Origin: Methylobacterium sp. E-066
GTDB lineage: Bacteria; Pseudomonadota; Alphaproteobacteria; Rhizobiales; Beijerinckiaceae
Reading direction: 5' to 3'
NCBI RefSeq assembly: GCF_022829635.1
Contig: NZ_JAKSYO010000015.1
Coordinates: 1 to 42,397 of the forward strand
Length of the DNA stretch: 42,397 nucleotides
Positions 8,608 to 16,184 of the stretch are shown here, in pieces. The position numbers and the translations under genes are program-made. Positions within the stretch are counted from its first letter, which is position 1. Every line of letters begins with the position of its first letter. The notes under the pieces are model-generated. The model worked only from the letters and a program-made list of their open reading frames with translations, was not told where the DNA came from and ran no database searches.

Positions 8608-9933
8608 TCAGTAGATCCCGGCCAGGCGCGGATGCTTGGCGTTGGCGGGCGCGGCCGTCTTGGTCGGCGCCTCAGGCTTCCCGGGAACCGGCGCCTTCGC
8701 GGCGGAGGCGACCTTCGTCGTCATCGCAGCCTTGGCGGTGCCGCTGGCCAAAACCTTGGCCGGCGCCGCCGCGGAGGCGAGATGCGCCAGGGCGGACTTG
8801 GACGCGGGCGGCAGCGCCGCGGGCGCGGCCGCGGCGACCTTCGTCGGGGCGGCACCGCCGGCCCGAACCGGCGGCCTGGCGGCTTCCGCGAAGGTCGGAC
8901 GACCGGCGGGCTTCGTGGCCCCGTGCCCGGCCGCCTGCGGCGCACCGTGGCCCGAGGCCGGATTGAGGCCCGCAACCTTCACGCCCGCGCCCTTGGCGTC
9001 GGCGAATTTGGATCCTGCGCCCTTCTGTTCGGCGACCTGGAGCGGCGCCGGCCGGAAATCCCGCACCTTGGGGGCGGTCGGCTGGACGGCGGCCGGCACC
9101 CGCATGGCAGCCGAGGCCATCATGATCGGCGCGCGCACCGGGGCGGCTCGCTCGGGCCGCGGCGCCGGGGCCTCGTCGGGTTGCGCGCGCTCGGGGGCCG
9201 GCTTGAAGGCCAGGGGCTCGGGGGCCGAGCGGGCGTAGCGCTCCGGCTCCTCCGAGGGGGTGGATGCGGGTCCGAGATCGGCCATCATCACGGTCGAGCG
9301 GCCGGCCGGCTGCCCGTCGGTGCGCAGGCTGGCGAGCAGCTTGCGGTCGTCGCTGCCGGCGACCGAGGCCCGGCCGGCATACTCGACGCGCACCCGCGCG
9401 GTGCCGCGGCGGTGGAAGCCCAGGGCCTCGGCCGCCTCCTCGGAGACATCCATGACGCGGCCGGCATGGTAGGGGCCGCGGTCGTTGACCCGCACGATCA
9501 TCGAGGAGCCGTTGTCGAGGTTGGTCACCCGTGCGTAGCTCGGCAGCGGCAGGGTCGGGTGGGCGGCGGCGATCGAGTGGCGGTCGAACACCTCGCCGTT
9601 GGCGGTCATGCGCCCGTGGAAGGCCGAGCCGTACCAGGAGGCCAGGCCCTCCCGCACGTAGCCGCGCGGATCCTCCTTGGGCACGTAGGTCTGGCCCGCC
9701 ACCACGTAGGGCTTGCCGGTGTAGCGGCGTCCGCCGCCCTTCGGGATCACGTCGCCCTCGTTGTAGAGGCGCGGGCTCGCCTTGACCCCGTATTTCGGGT
9801 CGATGCCGTTGCCGGAAGCGAGCTTCTGCTGTTGGGGGGTGGTGGCGCAGTTGGCCGTGGCCAGGGCCACGCCCGAGACGGCCAGCAGCCGCAGGGCGAG
9901 GCGCGCAGGCCGGGGAAGGGTCGTGCGCACCAT
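8608..9933 (-). CDS. rlpA: RlpA family septal-ring lytic transglycosylase lipoprotein
   Basis: A 441-residue predicted lipoprotein. The signal sequence ends at a lipobox-like ATANC (cysteine near residue 29). The double-psi beta-barrel of RlpA follows: EGLASWYGSAFHGRMTANGE and PLPSYARVTNLDNGSSMIVR, then the signature VNDRGPYHAGRVMDVS. RlpA enzymes cut naked glycan strands at the division septum. After the barrel there are about 220 low-complexity Ala/Pro/Lys-rich residues with no recognisable SPOR domain, so septal targeting, if any, would need another route. ATG 9933 is preferred to the TTG at 9948. The gene precedes the carboxypeptidase, giving a peptidoglycan pair. Confidence 0.85.
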   Translation of the reverse strand: MVRTTLPRPARLALRLLAVSGVALATANCATTPQQQKLASGNGIDPKYGVKASPRLYNEGDVIPKGGGRRYTGKPYVVAGQTYVPKEDPRGYVREGLASWYGSAFHGRMTANGEVFDRHSIAAAHPTLPLPSYARVTNLDNGSSMIVRVNDRGPYHAGRVMDVSEEAAEALGFHRRGTARVRVEYAGRASVAGSDDRKLLASLRTDGQPAGRSTVMMADLGPASTPSEEPERYARSAPEPLAFKPAPERAQPDEAPAPRPERAAPVRAPIMMASAAMRVPAAVQPTAPKVRDFRPAPLQVAEQKGAGSKFADAKGAGVKVAGLNPASGHGAPQAAGHGATKPAGRPTFAEAARPPVRAGGAAPTKVAAAAPAALPPASKSALAHLASAAAPAKVLASGTAKAAMTTKVASAAKAPVPGKPEAPTKTAAPANAKHPRLAGIY

Positions 9934-10112
9934 ATCGGGGATCACCAAACGCGACGCGGAACTATGGCCGGGAAACGAACCGGCACCGGCCGCGCCCCTG
10001 GGCTCAGCCGGTCCACCCAGAATTGTAGGGATCGCGTAAACGAAGCCTGAACGATCCCGGCTTCGTCGCTCATAACCCTGCCCGTTCGTCGGGCGATTTC
10101 CTCGCTCAAAGC

Positions 10113-10141
10113 GCTAAGAGTTTCGATTAAATCATTGTCAA
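10113..10141 (-). promoter_or_regulatory. Possible rlpA promoter
   Basis: On the minus strand a perfect TTGACA (10141-10136) is followed after 17 bp by CTTAGC (10118-10113), in a short AT-rich island (10110-10150) unlike the flanking DNA. The -10 is weak. Transcription would leave a leader of about 170 nt before the rlpA ATG. A 68-codon TTG-initiated frame also starts here but resembles nothing and is not called. Confidence 0.35.
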
Positions 10142-10176
10142 AAGTCAAAAATCCTGGATTCAGAAGGTCCCGGACC

Positions 10177-10389
10177 CAGCCCTTTCAAGATGTTGGGCTG
10201 AGAGCCAGGACAGGGCGTCGAGCCGGTCTGCACGGCCGTTTTCCCGGGCGCATGCAGCGCCAGCGGAATGCGACCCGGGACCCAGCACACGACGGCGCGA
10301 AGCGTCCGTCCGATCGACCTGTGCCGCTGGCGCGGCGCTTCGTGTGCTGGGTCCCGGATCAGGTTCCGCTTCGCTTCACCTGTCCGGGA
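10177..10389 (+). repeat. Long palindromic dispersed repeat, family R1 copy 1
   Basis: This 213-bp unit recurs in direct orientation at 42184-42397 with about a dozen substitutions and one 1-bp indel. Its core is a large inverted repeat, CCGGGACCCAGCACACGA pairing with TCGTGTGCTGGGTCCCGG about 40 bp later, flanked outside by GCGGAA and TTCCGC. The two copies together explain the apparent small ORFs seen here, which are shared only because the DNA is shared. It lies between rlpA and the RHH gene. I see no terminal transposon features or target duplication. Confidence 0.9.
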
Positions 10390-10467
10390 AAGGGGCGCGC
10401 GTGATCTACTCGGGAGCGCTGATCCCACGACGCGCACGGGGCCAGACACCTTGAAAGCGCTGGGTCA

Positions 10468-10570
10468 CAGACCTTTTTCGGGTCCAGGGCAGAGCCCTGG
10501 TCTCTCGGGGGCCAAATCCTGGAGGTCTTGCCCCGAACCCCACCAAAGGGCACGTCCCTTCGGAAACCCG
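10468..10570 (+). repeat. Multi-hairpin 3'-end repeat, family R2 copy 1 (diverged)
   Basis: Contains CCAGGGCAGAGCCCTGG, then a diverged middle part, then ACCCCACCAAAGGGC and GGAAACCCGG, matching 35308-35423 in order and orientation. It ends 2 bp before the stop codon of the leftward RHH gene, so it would form that transcript's 3' untranslated region. The second copy sits likewise just after the stop of the chemoreceptor gene. A transcription-terminating or transcript-stabilising role is inferred from that placement. Confidence 0.7.
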
Positions 10571-10572
10571 GT

Positions 10573-10893
10573 TCAGCGGGACTGGGTGTCGGTCAGCTGC
10601 GCGATGGAGCGGGCGCCGCGCTGCTTGAACAGCAGGTCGAGGCCTTCCAGCATCAGGGCATGCATCTTGGTCCGCTCTGCATAGGCCAGGTCCCGGAGCT
10701 GGTCGTAGACCGGCGGCTCCAGGTAGACCGACATCTGCCGGGCGCGCTGCTTCAGCGTGGCGGCCGGCTTCGCCGCCGGGGGCGCGAGCGTCAGCGTCAC
10801 GATCTCGGCGCCCTGCGGCCGGGCCGCGTGCCGGTCCGGCGGGTTCGCCGAGGCGACGATCGCCGCGAGGCTGAGCTTAGGCGGCTTGGACAT
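10573..10893 (-). CDS. Small ribbon-helix-helix protein paired with ParA
   Basis: A 106-residue protein. The N-terminal half is basic, proline- and alanine-rich and looks disordered; the C-terminal part (about 52-95, QMSVYLEPPVYDQLRDLAY and onward to LEGLDLLFKQRG) has the strand-helix-helix pattern of ribbon-helix-helix DNA-binding proteins. Its start overlaps the end of parA by 17 bp, so the two are almost certainly co-translated. The layout, ParA ATPase followed by a small RHH protein with a flexible N-terminus, resembles ParF-ParG plasmid partition pairs and VirC1-VirC2, but no plasmid genes are nearby. It could be the DNA-binding partner or the autorepressor. No homologue is identified with certainty. 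Confidence 0.75.
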   Translation of the reverse strand: MSKPPKLSLAAIVASANPPDRHAARPQGAEIVTLTLAPPAAKPAATLKQRARQMSVYLEPPVYDQLRDLAYAERTKMHALMLEGLDLLFKQRGARSIAQLTDTQSR

Positions 10894-11524
10894 GCTGGCC
10901 CGTCCTCAGCGACTGCGTGCGGCGCTCGATCCAGGACCAGAGGCGGCGAACCTCCCCGGCGGCCTGGCCCTTGGGGTTGAACTCGGTGACGCCCTGGCCG
11001 AGGCCGATCGCGTCCTGATGGTCGGTGCGGGCGACGATGTTCACGTCGGGCAGGATGCCGAGCACGGCGAGCCCGTCGGCCGCGTCCCGGACCCGGTAGG
11101 AGCGGGGCGGGGTCTGGTTCAGCACGAAGGCGAATTTCTTCTCCAGCCGGTAGACCGCCGCGAGCGTCGGCTTGAACGCCCGCAGGTCGGCCGGCGTCGG
11201 CCGGCACGGGATGATGCAGAGATCCGCCGCGCGAATCGCCGAGAGCGTGCCGGTGGAATCGACCCCCGGCGTGTCGATGAACACGAAATCGTAGGCGGAT
11301 TCGCGCAGACGCTCCATCACGGCGTCGATCTGCGTCGCGTCGATCTGGGCGACCTCGGGACCGTCGGCGGTGCGGTGGTCGAGCCAGTCCGAGATCGTGG
11401 CCTGGCGGTCCATCTCCAGGATGCAGACCGTGTGGCCCGCCTCCCGGGCGGCCACCGCCAGGGAGATGCACAGCGTGCTCTTGCCGCTGCCGCCCTTCTG
11501 CGTGACGAAGGTGATCGCTTTCAT
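10877..11524 (-). CDS. parA: ParA family ATPase (orphan)
   Basis: A 215-residue deviant Walker-A ATPase. MKAITFVTQKGGSGKST at the very N-terminus holds the signature lysine of the ParA/MinD group (KGGSGKST), followed by CILEMDRQAT (A' motif) and DFVFIDTPGVDSTG (Walker B). ATG 11524 has GGAGGA 8 bp upstream and fits the family, whereas the longer frame to 11587 adds unrelated residues. There is no parB nearby; the partner appears to be the overlapping RHH gene. Such orphan ParA proteins segregate plasmids or position large complexes such as chemoreceptor arrays. The intergenic region upstream has two CtrA-like boxes, so cell-cycle control is plausible. Confidence 0.9.
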   Translation of the reverse strand: MKAITFVTQKGGSGKSTLCISLAVAAREAGHTVCILEMDRQATISDWLDHRTADGPEVAQIDATQIDAVMERLRESAYDFVFIDTPGVDSTGTLSAIRAADLCIIPCRPTPADLRAFKPTLAAVYRLEKKFAFVLNQTPPRSYRVRDAADGLAVLGILPDVNIVARTDHQDAIGLGQGVTEFNPKGQAAGEVRRLWSWIERRTQSLRTGQHVQAA

Positions 11525-11674
11525 CCTGGGCGTCCTCCAGAAGGCCCCGCGCATCCGCCGGGGCGCGGGCAATCCGAATTGCCGCACCCGCGCCGGGCAA
11601 CCTCAGGTACATGATCACGGGCTGCCGCGATCCTGTGACCCAAGGATGTCGTGCGGCAGGTTGGGGGCGTCATG

Positions 11675-11690
11675 GTTAACGACTCGTTAA
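11675..11690 (-). promoter_or_regulatory. CtrA-like box, full consensus
   Basis: The minus strand reads TTAACGAGTCGTTAAC, an exact match to TTAA-N7-TTAAC, the site of the alphaproteobacterial cell-cycle regulator CtrA. The core is also a perfect inverted repeat (TTAACG, 3 bp, CGTTAA). It lies about 150 bp upstream of the parA start and 215 bp upstream of the PAS gene. TTAA is rare in this GC-rich DNA, which makes a chance match less likely but does not exclude it. Confidence 0.5.
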
Positions 11691-11752
11691 AGCAGGTCCT
11701 ACTCTCCCGGGTGGCCGAACCGAGCCAGGATTCGCGGACATGACAGGCATTC

Positions 11753-11768
11753 TAAACTTCAGGTTAAC
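11753..11768 (+). promoter_or_regulatory. CtrA-like box, one mismatch
   Basis: TAAACTTCAGGTTAAC fits TTAA-N7-TTAAC with one mismatch in the first half. It lies 62 bp from the perfect site in the same intergenic region. Two such sites together make real CtrA regulation of parA, the PAS gene, or both more plausible. Apart from these sites, 11525-11904 is comparatively AT-rich, holds the presumed divergent promoters, and shows no gene. Confidence 0.4.
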
Positions 11769-11904
11769 ATTTGTGGTGTCTAATTCCTGAACGGCCTTTT
11801 CAGCCGCTATAGGATACCGTAGCGTTAGGATCGCCGGCGCCGGGACCGCGATGGATTTGATAACCTCAGGTTTGGCGGCGTTCGACAGCCCGGCAAGGAA
11901 TGGC

Positions 11905-12465
11905 ATGGCCGAAGCCCCGATCCCGCAATCCGTCCTCGATGCTTCCGGCGTGGTCGGTACGTGGGTCCACGATCATTGGGCCGACCGGCTGGCGCTCTCG
12001 GCCTCCCTGGCGGGGCTGCTCGGCCTCGACCCGGTGGCGGCGGCCACCGGCGTGTCCCTGGCGGTGTTCCTGGACCGCACCCATCCGGAGGATCGCATCC
12101 GGATCGAGAGCTACCTGCACGCCGTGTCCGAGACCGGCGGCACCCTGGAGGCGGAGTTCCGCACCCGCGACACCCGCAGCGGCATCCGCACCCTGCTGAT
12201 GCGCGGCCGGATCGACCGCGATCCCACGGGCCGCACCCTGCAGGGCCAGGGCATCGCCATCGACCGGACCGAGGTGCAGTCGGCCAACCTCGTGCAGAGC
12301 GAGCGGGTCGTGAACCGGATGGCCGAGCACGTCATCGCCCTGCGCGACCTCGCCCAGGCCCTGCAGCGGCCGGTGCTGGTCGAGCAGATCGAGCGCCTGA
12401 TGATCGCGATCGGTTTCGAGCTCGCCAGCTTCCTGCCCGAGCCGGAGGACGAGCCGCGCCACTGA
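11905..12465 (+). CDS. PAS domain protein
   Basis: A 186-residue protein with one PAS fold near its N-terminus: DASGVVGTWVHDH, LGLDPVAAATG, FLDRTHPEDRIRIESYL, the usual PAS helix and loop, and EAEFRTRDTRSGIRTLLMRG, the PAC-like strands. The C-terminal helix (about 140-175) could form a dimer or output helix, but no kinase, GGDEF or HTH output domain follows. ATG 11905 follows AAGGA at a good distance. The 18 extra codons from an earlier ATG at 11851 use codons that are rare in this genome (ATA, TTG, TCA), so I rejected that start. It may be a single-domain sensor or an adaptor. Two CtrA-like boxes lie upstream. Confidence 0.8.
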   Translation: MAEAPIPQSVLDASGVVGTWVHDHWADRLALSASLAGLLGLDPVAAATGVSLAVFLDRTHPEDRIRIESYLHAVSETGGTLEAEFRTRDTRSGIRTLLMRGRIDRDPTGRTLQGQGIAIDRTEVQSANLVQSERVVNRMAEHVIALRDLAQALQRPVLVEQIERLMIAIGFELASFLPEPEDEPRH

Positions 12466-12546
12466 GCGCGTCTCCCCGGAAGCGCGATTGATCGCGCCCG
12501 CGCCCACAAGCTACTGTCCCGGCAACACATTGCCGGGAGGACGCCG

Positions 12547-14184
12547 ATGGCCCGCGACACGATCTACGACCGCGATCTCGACCGCGTGCCGGCCAACCAC
12601 CAGCCGTTGACCCCCCTGCTCTATCTCGACCGGGCGGCGCGGGTGTTCCCTGAGCAGGTCGCCGTGATCCACGGCCCCCTGCGGCGCTCCTACCGGGACC
12701 TCTACGCCCGCGCCCGCCGCCTGGCCTCGGCGCTGGCGCAGCGCGGGCTCGGCCGCGGCGACACCGTGGCGGCCTTCCTCGCCAACACCCCCGAGATGGT
12801 CGAGTGCCACTACGGCGTGCCGATGACCGGGGCGGTGCTCAACACCCTCAACACCCGCCTCGACGCCGCCGCGATCCGGTTCTGCCTGGAGCACGGCGAG
12901 GCCAAGGTGCTGATCACCGACCGCGAGTTTTCGAAGACCGCCGCGGCGGCGCTCGACGGCCTGGAGCCAAAACCCTTCGTCATCGATGTCGACGATCCGG
13001 AGTATGACGGGCCGGGCGCGCGGCTCGGGGAGACGGATTACGAAACCTTCCTGGCGGGGGGCGACCCAGAGCACGATTGGCAGCTGCCCGGCGACGAGTG
13101 GGACGCGATCGCGCTGAACTACACCTCGGGCACCACCGGCGACCCGAAGGGCGTGGTCTACCATCACCGGGGGGCGGCGCTGCTGGCGCTCGGCAACGTC
13201 ATCACCGGCGGGCTCGGGCAGCACCCGGTCTATCTCTGGACGCTGCCGATGTTCCACTGCAACGGCTGGTGCTTCCCCTGGACCCTGTCGATCGTGGCCG
13301 GCACCCATGTCTGCCTGCGCCAGGTCCGGGCGGAGGCGCTCTACCGGCTGATGGCCGAGCACGAGGTCACGCATCTTTGCGGCGCGCCGATCGTGATGCA
13401 GATGCTGATCAACGCCCCCGATGCCGAGCGCCGGGACCTGCCCCGGCGGGTGGCATTCTTCACCGCGGCGGCGCCCCCGCCCGAGGCGGTGCTGGCCGGG
13501 ATGTCCGAGGCCGGGTTCGACGTAACCCACCTGTACGGGCTGACCGAGAGCTACGGCCCGGCGGTGGTCAATGCCTGGCACGCGGATTGGGACGCCCTCG
13601 CGGCCGACCAGCGGGCGGCCAAGAAAGCCCGCCAGGGGGTGCGCTACCCGGTGCTGGAGGCCCTCGACGTGCGCGACCCGGAGACCCTCGCGCCGGTGCC
13701 CGCCGACGGCACGACGATCGGCGAGGTGATGATGCGCGGCAACGTGGTGATGCGTGGCTACCTCAAGAACCCGGCGGCCACGCAGGCCGCGTTCAAGGGT
13801 GGCTGGTTCCGCACCGGCGATCTCGGGGTGAAGCACCCGGACGGCTACGTCCAGCTCAAGGACCGGTCGAAGGACATCATCATCTCGGGGGGCGAGAACA
13901 TCTCGTCGATCGAGGTCGAGGACGCTCTGTTCAAGCACCCGGCGGTGTCGGCCGCCGCAGTGGTCGCCAAGCCGGACGCGAAATGGGGCGAGACGCCCTG
14001 CGCCTTCGTCGAACTGAAGCCGGGGGCGACGCCGAGCGCCGACGAGCTGATCCAATGGTGCCGAGGGCGGCTGGCCGCCTACAAGCTGCCCCGCCACGTG
14101 ATCTTCGGCGAGCTGCCGAAGACCTCCACCGGCAAGGTCCAGAAATTCATCCTGCGCGAGCGGGCCCGCCAGGACGGGACCTGA
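12547..14184 (+). CDS. Acyl-CoA synthetase (AMP-forming)
   Basis: A 545-residue ANL-superfamily ligase that activates a carboxylic acid with ATP and joins it to CoA. The adenylate-forming motifs are in order: YTSGTTGDPKGVVYHHRG (P-loop), FFTAAAPPP, HLYGLTESYGP, FRTGDLG, DRSKDIIISGGENISS and the C-terminal catalytic lysine in PKTSTGKVQKF. Overall it fits the fatty-acyl/DmdB-AlkK subgroup with medium-chain or branched acids as likely substrates, but the sequence alone does not fix the substrate. GGGAGGACG precedes the ATG. No beta-oxidation gene is adjacent; it appears to be a single-gene unit, converging with the small membrane-protein gene 11 bp away. Confidence 0.92.
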   Translation: MARDTIYDRDLDRVPANHQPLTPLLYLDRAARVFPEQVAVIHGPLRRSYRDLYARARRLASALAQRGLGRGDTVAAFLANTPEMVECHYGVPMTGAVLNTLNTRLDAAAIRFCLEHGEAKVLITDREFSKTAAAALDGLEPKPFVIDVDDPEYDGPGARLGETDYETFLAGGDPEHDWQLPGDEWDAIALNYTSGTTGDPKGVVYHHRGAALLALGNVITGGLGQHPVYLWTLPMFHCNGWCFPWTLSIVAGTHVCLRQVRAEALYRLMAEHEVTHLCGAPIVMQMLINAPDAERRDLPRRVAFFTAAAPPPEAVLAGMSEAGFDVTHLYGLTESYGPAVVNAWHADWDALAADQRAAKKARQGVRYPVLEALDVRDPETLAPVPADGTTIGEVMMRGNVVMRGYLKNPAATQAAFKGGWFRTGDLGVKHPDGYVQLKDRSKDIIISGGENISSIEVEDALFKHPAVSAAAVVAKPDAKWGETPCAFVELKPGATPSADELIQWCRGRLAAYKLPRHVIFGELPKTSTGKVQKFILRERARQDGT

Positions 14185-14195
14185 GGCGGGACCGG

Positions 14196-14381
14196 TCAGG
14201 CCTGCGGGGGCTGCCGACGCTCGGCGTGGGCCGGCACGCGCACGGTCTTGGCCACGGACTTGGCCGCGCGCAGATCGGCCGCGATCTGGGCGATGAAGGC
14301 CTGAATCGACACGAGGCTGAACAGGCTGATCGAGGCGACCAGGGCGGCCGAAACCAGGATCTTGGCGGTAGCGGGGTCCAC
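14196..14381 (-). CDS. Small single-pass membrane protein
   Basis: A 61-residue protein starting at GTG with AAGGACG upstream. One hydrophobic segment (about 7-31, KILVSAALVASISLFSLVSI) is followed by a short polar tail rich in Arg and Ala. I recognise no family. It lies in the small gap between two rightward genes and is read leftward. Supporting points are the ribosome-binding site, a clear membrane helix and a stop close to the convergent gene; its reality is moderately certain. Confidence 0.55.
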   Translation of the reverse strand: MDPATAKILVSAALVASISLFSLVSIQAFIAQIAADLRAAKSVAKTVRVPAHAERRQPPQA

Positions 14382-14633
14382 GGCGTGACGTCCTTGATTG
14401 GGTCTCGCCGCGGGCGCTCCGGGCGAGGGGCGCCGATCACGGCGCCTGCGATAACCGGAAGTGGGCGTGCGGCCGCGGTTTCACCAGCGTCGCCGTGATG
14501 GACCTGGCATGCGTCTGGGTTCGGGCTCTCGGTGTCGGAACCGGCTCCTGCGTCAACCGGAGGTGCTGGCCGAACGCCTCGTTTCCCGCAATAAGCCCGC
14601 CCGATGCGGGGATCGCATCCGGGGGAGAGACGT

Positions 14634-15872
14634 ATGGCCGGCAAGGGGATCTCGGGGGGCATCGCCGGCTGCGTTCTGGGAGGCGCGCTCGCCGTTCAGG
14701 CCGCGATCCTGGCGGCGGGGCCGGTCCAGGCTCAGGAACCTACCCAGGAGCCGGTCACCCGGGCCGGCTATTTCTACATCGGCGGGCGGTATCAAAAGCT
14801 CGGCGACAAGACCGTGATGGTCGGCCAGATGTTCGTGCAGTCGCGCACGCCCGCCCGGATCACCCAGCCCTACCCAGTGGTGATGGTGCACGGCCTGGCC
14901 CAGACCGGGGTGAACTACCTCGCCACCGCCGATGGCCGTCCGGGCTGGGTGCAGCGCTTCGTTGAGAAGGGCTATCAGGTCTACGTGGTCGATCAGGTCG
15001 GGCGCGGGCGCTCGGGCACCAACCCGGAGGTCTACGGCCCCTACGACCGGCTCGGCACCCGCAGCCTCGAGAAGACCTACACGGCCCCGGAGGTCTACGA
15101 CCTGTTCCCGCAGGCCAAGCTCCACACGCAATGGCCGGGCGGCACCGGCGTGCAGGGCAATGCCGGCTTCGACCAGTTCTTCGCCAGCCAGGTCCCGTTC
15201 CTGGCCAACAGCCAGCAGACGGAAGAGCTCGTCGACCCGGCCCTGGTGGCGCTCCTGGAGAAGGTCGGGCCGGCGATCCTGCTCACCCACGGCCAGGGGG
15301 CGCTGTTCGGCTGGGCGGCCTCGGATGCGAGGCCCGACCTGGTGAAGGCCCATGTCACCGTGGAGCCGAACGGGCCGCCCTTCTTCGACGTGCAGTTCCG
15401 CGGCGGCAAGGAGTTCTGGGAGAAGTCCGGCGACGGCCGCGCCCGCGCCTACGGGCTGACCCGGATGCCGCTGACCTTCGATCCGCCGGTCAGGGCGCCG
15501 GAGGATCTGGTCGTGGCGCAGCAGGCCAAGGTGCTAGACCCCAAGGCTTCCGACGCCAAGGCGTCTGACCCCAGGGCTTCTGACGCCAAGCCGGCGGACG
15601 GCCAGATCCGCTGCTGGCTGCAGGCCGAGCCCGCCCGGACCCTGCCGAACCTCGCCAAGGTGCCGACCGCATTGGTGACCGCCGAGGCCTCGTTCCACGC
15701 CACCTACGATGCCTGCACGGCCGCCTTCCTGACCCAGGCCGGCGCCAGGCCCGACACGATCCGGCTGGCCGACCAGGGCCTGCACGGCAACGGCCACATG
15801 GTGATGCTGGAGACCAACAGCGACGCCGTGGCGGACGCCGTGGCCAGCTGGCTCGGGACCCGCGTGAGGTAG
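14634..15872 (+). CDS. Secreted alpha/beta hydrolase-like protein, nucleophile replaced
   Basis: A 412-residue protein with a signal peptide (about 1-33, ending PVQAQ). The alpha/beta fold is clear: YPVVMVHGLAQTG (oxyanion strand), VYVVDQVGRGRSG, LVKAHVTVEPNGPPFFD and the late histidine motif GLHGNGHMVMLE. At the nucleophile elbow the sequence is ILLTHGQGALFGW: residue 220 is Gly (codon GGC), where family members as I recall them have Ser (THSQGG). An AGC to GGC change would explain it. The protein may therefore be catalytically dead or use another residue. Residues ~302-321 are an in-frame duplication (DPKASDAKAS/DPRASDAK). GGGGGAGAG precedes ATG 14634. The TonB receptor follows 312 bp later, same strand. 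Confidence 0.85.
   Translation: MAGKGISGGIAGCVLGGALAVQAAILAAGPVQAQEPTQEPVTRAGYFYIGGRYQKLGDKTVMVGQMFVQSRTPARITQPYPVVMVHGLAQTGVNYLATADGRPGWVQRFVEKGYQVYVVDQVGRGRSGTNPEVYGPYDRLGTRSLEKTYTAPEVYDLFPQAKLHTQWPGGTGVQGNAGFDQFFASQVPFLANSQQTEELVDPALVALLEKVGPAILLTHGQGALFGWAASDARPDLVKAHVTVEPNGPPFFDVQFRGGKEFWEKSGDGRARAYGLTRMPLTFDPPVRAPEDLVVAQQAKVLDPKASDAKASDPRASDAKPADGQIRCWLQAEPARTLPNLAKVPTALVTAEASFHATYDACTAAFLTQAGARPDTIRLADQGLHGNGHMVMLETNSDAVADAVASWLGTRVR
15537..15596 (+). repeat. In-frame 30-bp tandem repeat inside the hydrolase gene
   Basis: Two 30-bp units starting GACCCCAAGGCTTCC and GACCCCAGGGCTTCT encode DPKASDAKAS and DPRASDAKPA. Each unit is itself made of two similar 15-bp halves (D-x-K-A-S). The repeat extends a surface loop of the hydrolase between the core and the late histidine motif and keeps the frame. 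Confidence 0.8.
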
Positions 15873-16184
15873 TGTTCTGGGACCGGACGCCGCGGCCCGT
15901 TCGGCGGCGTCCACAGGCATCTCCGCCGCCCCTTCGCAAGCAGCGCCCTGCCCGCTCCCGTGCCGCCCTAGGGGCGCCTCTAACGCTGCGTGTCGTAACC
16001 GCAACAGCCTTCGCCTTCCGCGTGCGGCCCGCTTGCGGCCAAGCCTGGCTGCACGTACTGCGTGTAGCAGAAAGCTGAATAATAACAGCAGTTTATCACA
16101 GTTCTAAAGAGCGGGACAGCCCCGCCGGGACCGCCCCCGGCGAATGCGGTCGGCTGTCCGCGGGGTCGCACAGGGTCCAGTCAG
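15873..16184. other. Intergenic region before the TonB receptor
   Basis: No gene is supported here. The first 200 bp are GC-rich. From about 16060 to 16110 there is an AT-rich island with AATAATAACAG and TTTATCACAG, followed by TTCTAAA. This is where promoter and iron control of the receptor would be expected, but I could not find a convincing Fur, Irr or RirA palindrome; TTCTAAA is only half of an Irr-type site. Confidence 0.4.

Noticed and set aside
9942..10148. 68-codon TTG-started ORF upstream of rlpA
   Set aside because: It starts inside the likely rlpA -35 region, has no ribosome-binding site and overlaps the rlpA start.
10138..10449. Apparent 103-residue protein over R1 copy 1, with a relative at 42137-42346
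   Set aside because: Both lie wholly on the R1 palindromic repeat, so the likeness reflects repeat DNA; flanking residues differ and no start signal is shared.
16060..16110. Irr/Fur-type operator before the TonB receptor
   Set aside because: Only a half-site TTCTAAA is present; no palindromic partner within the expected spacing.
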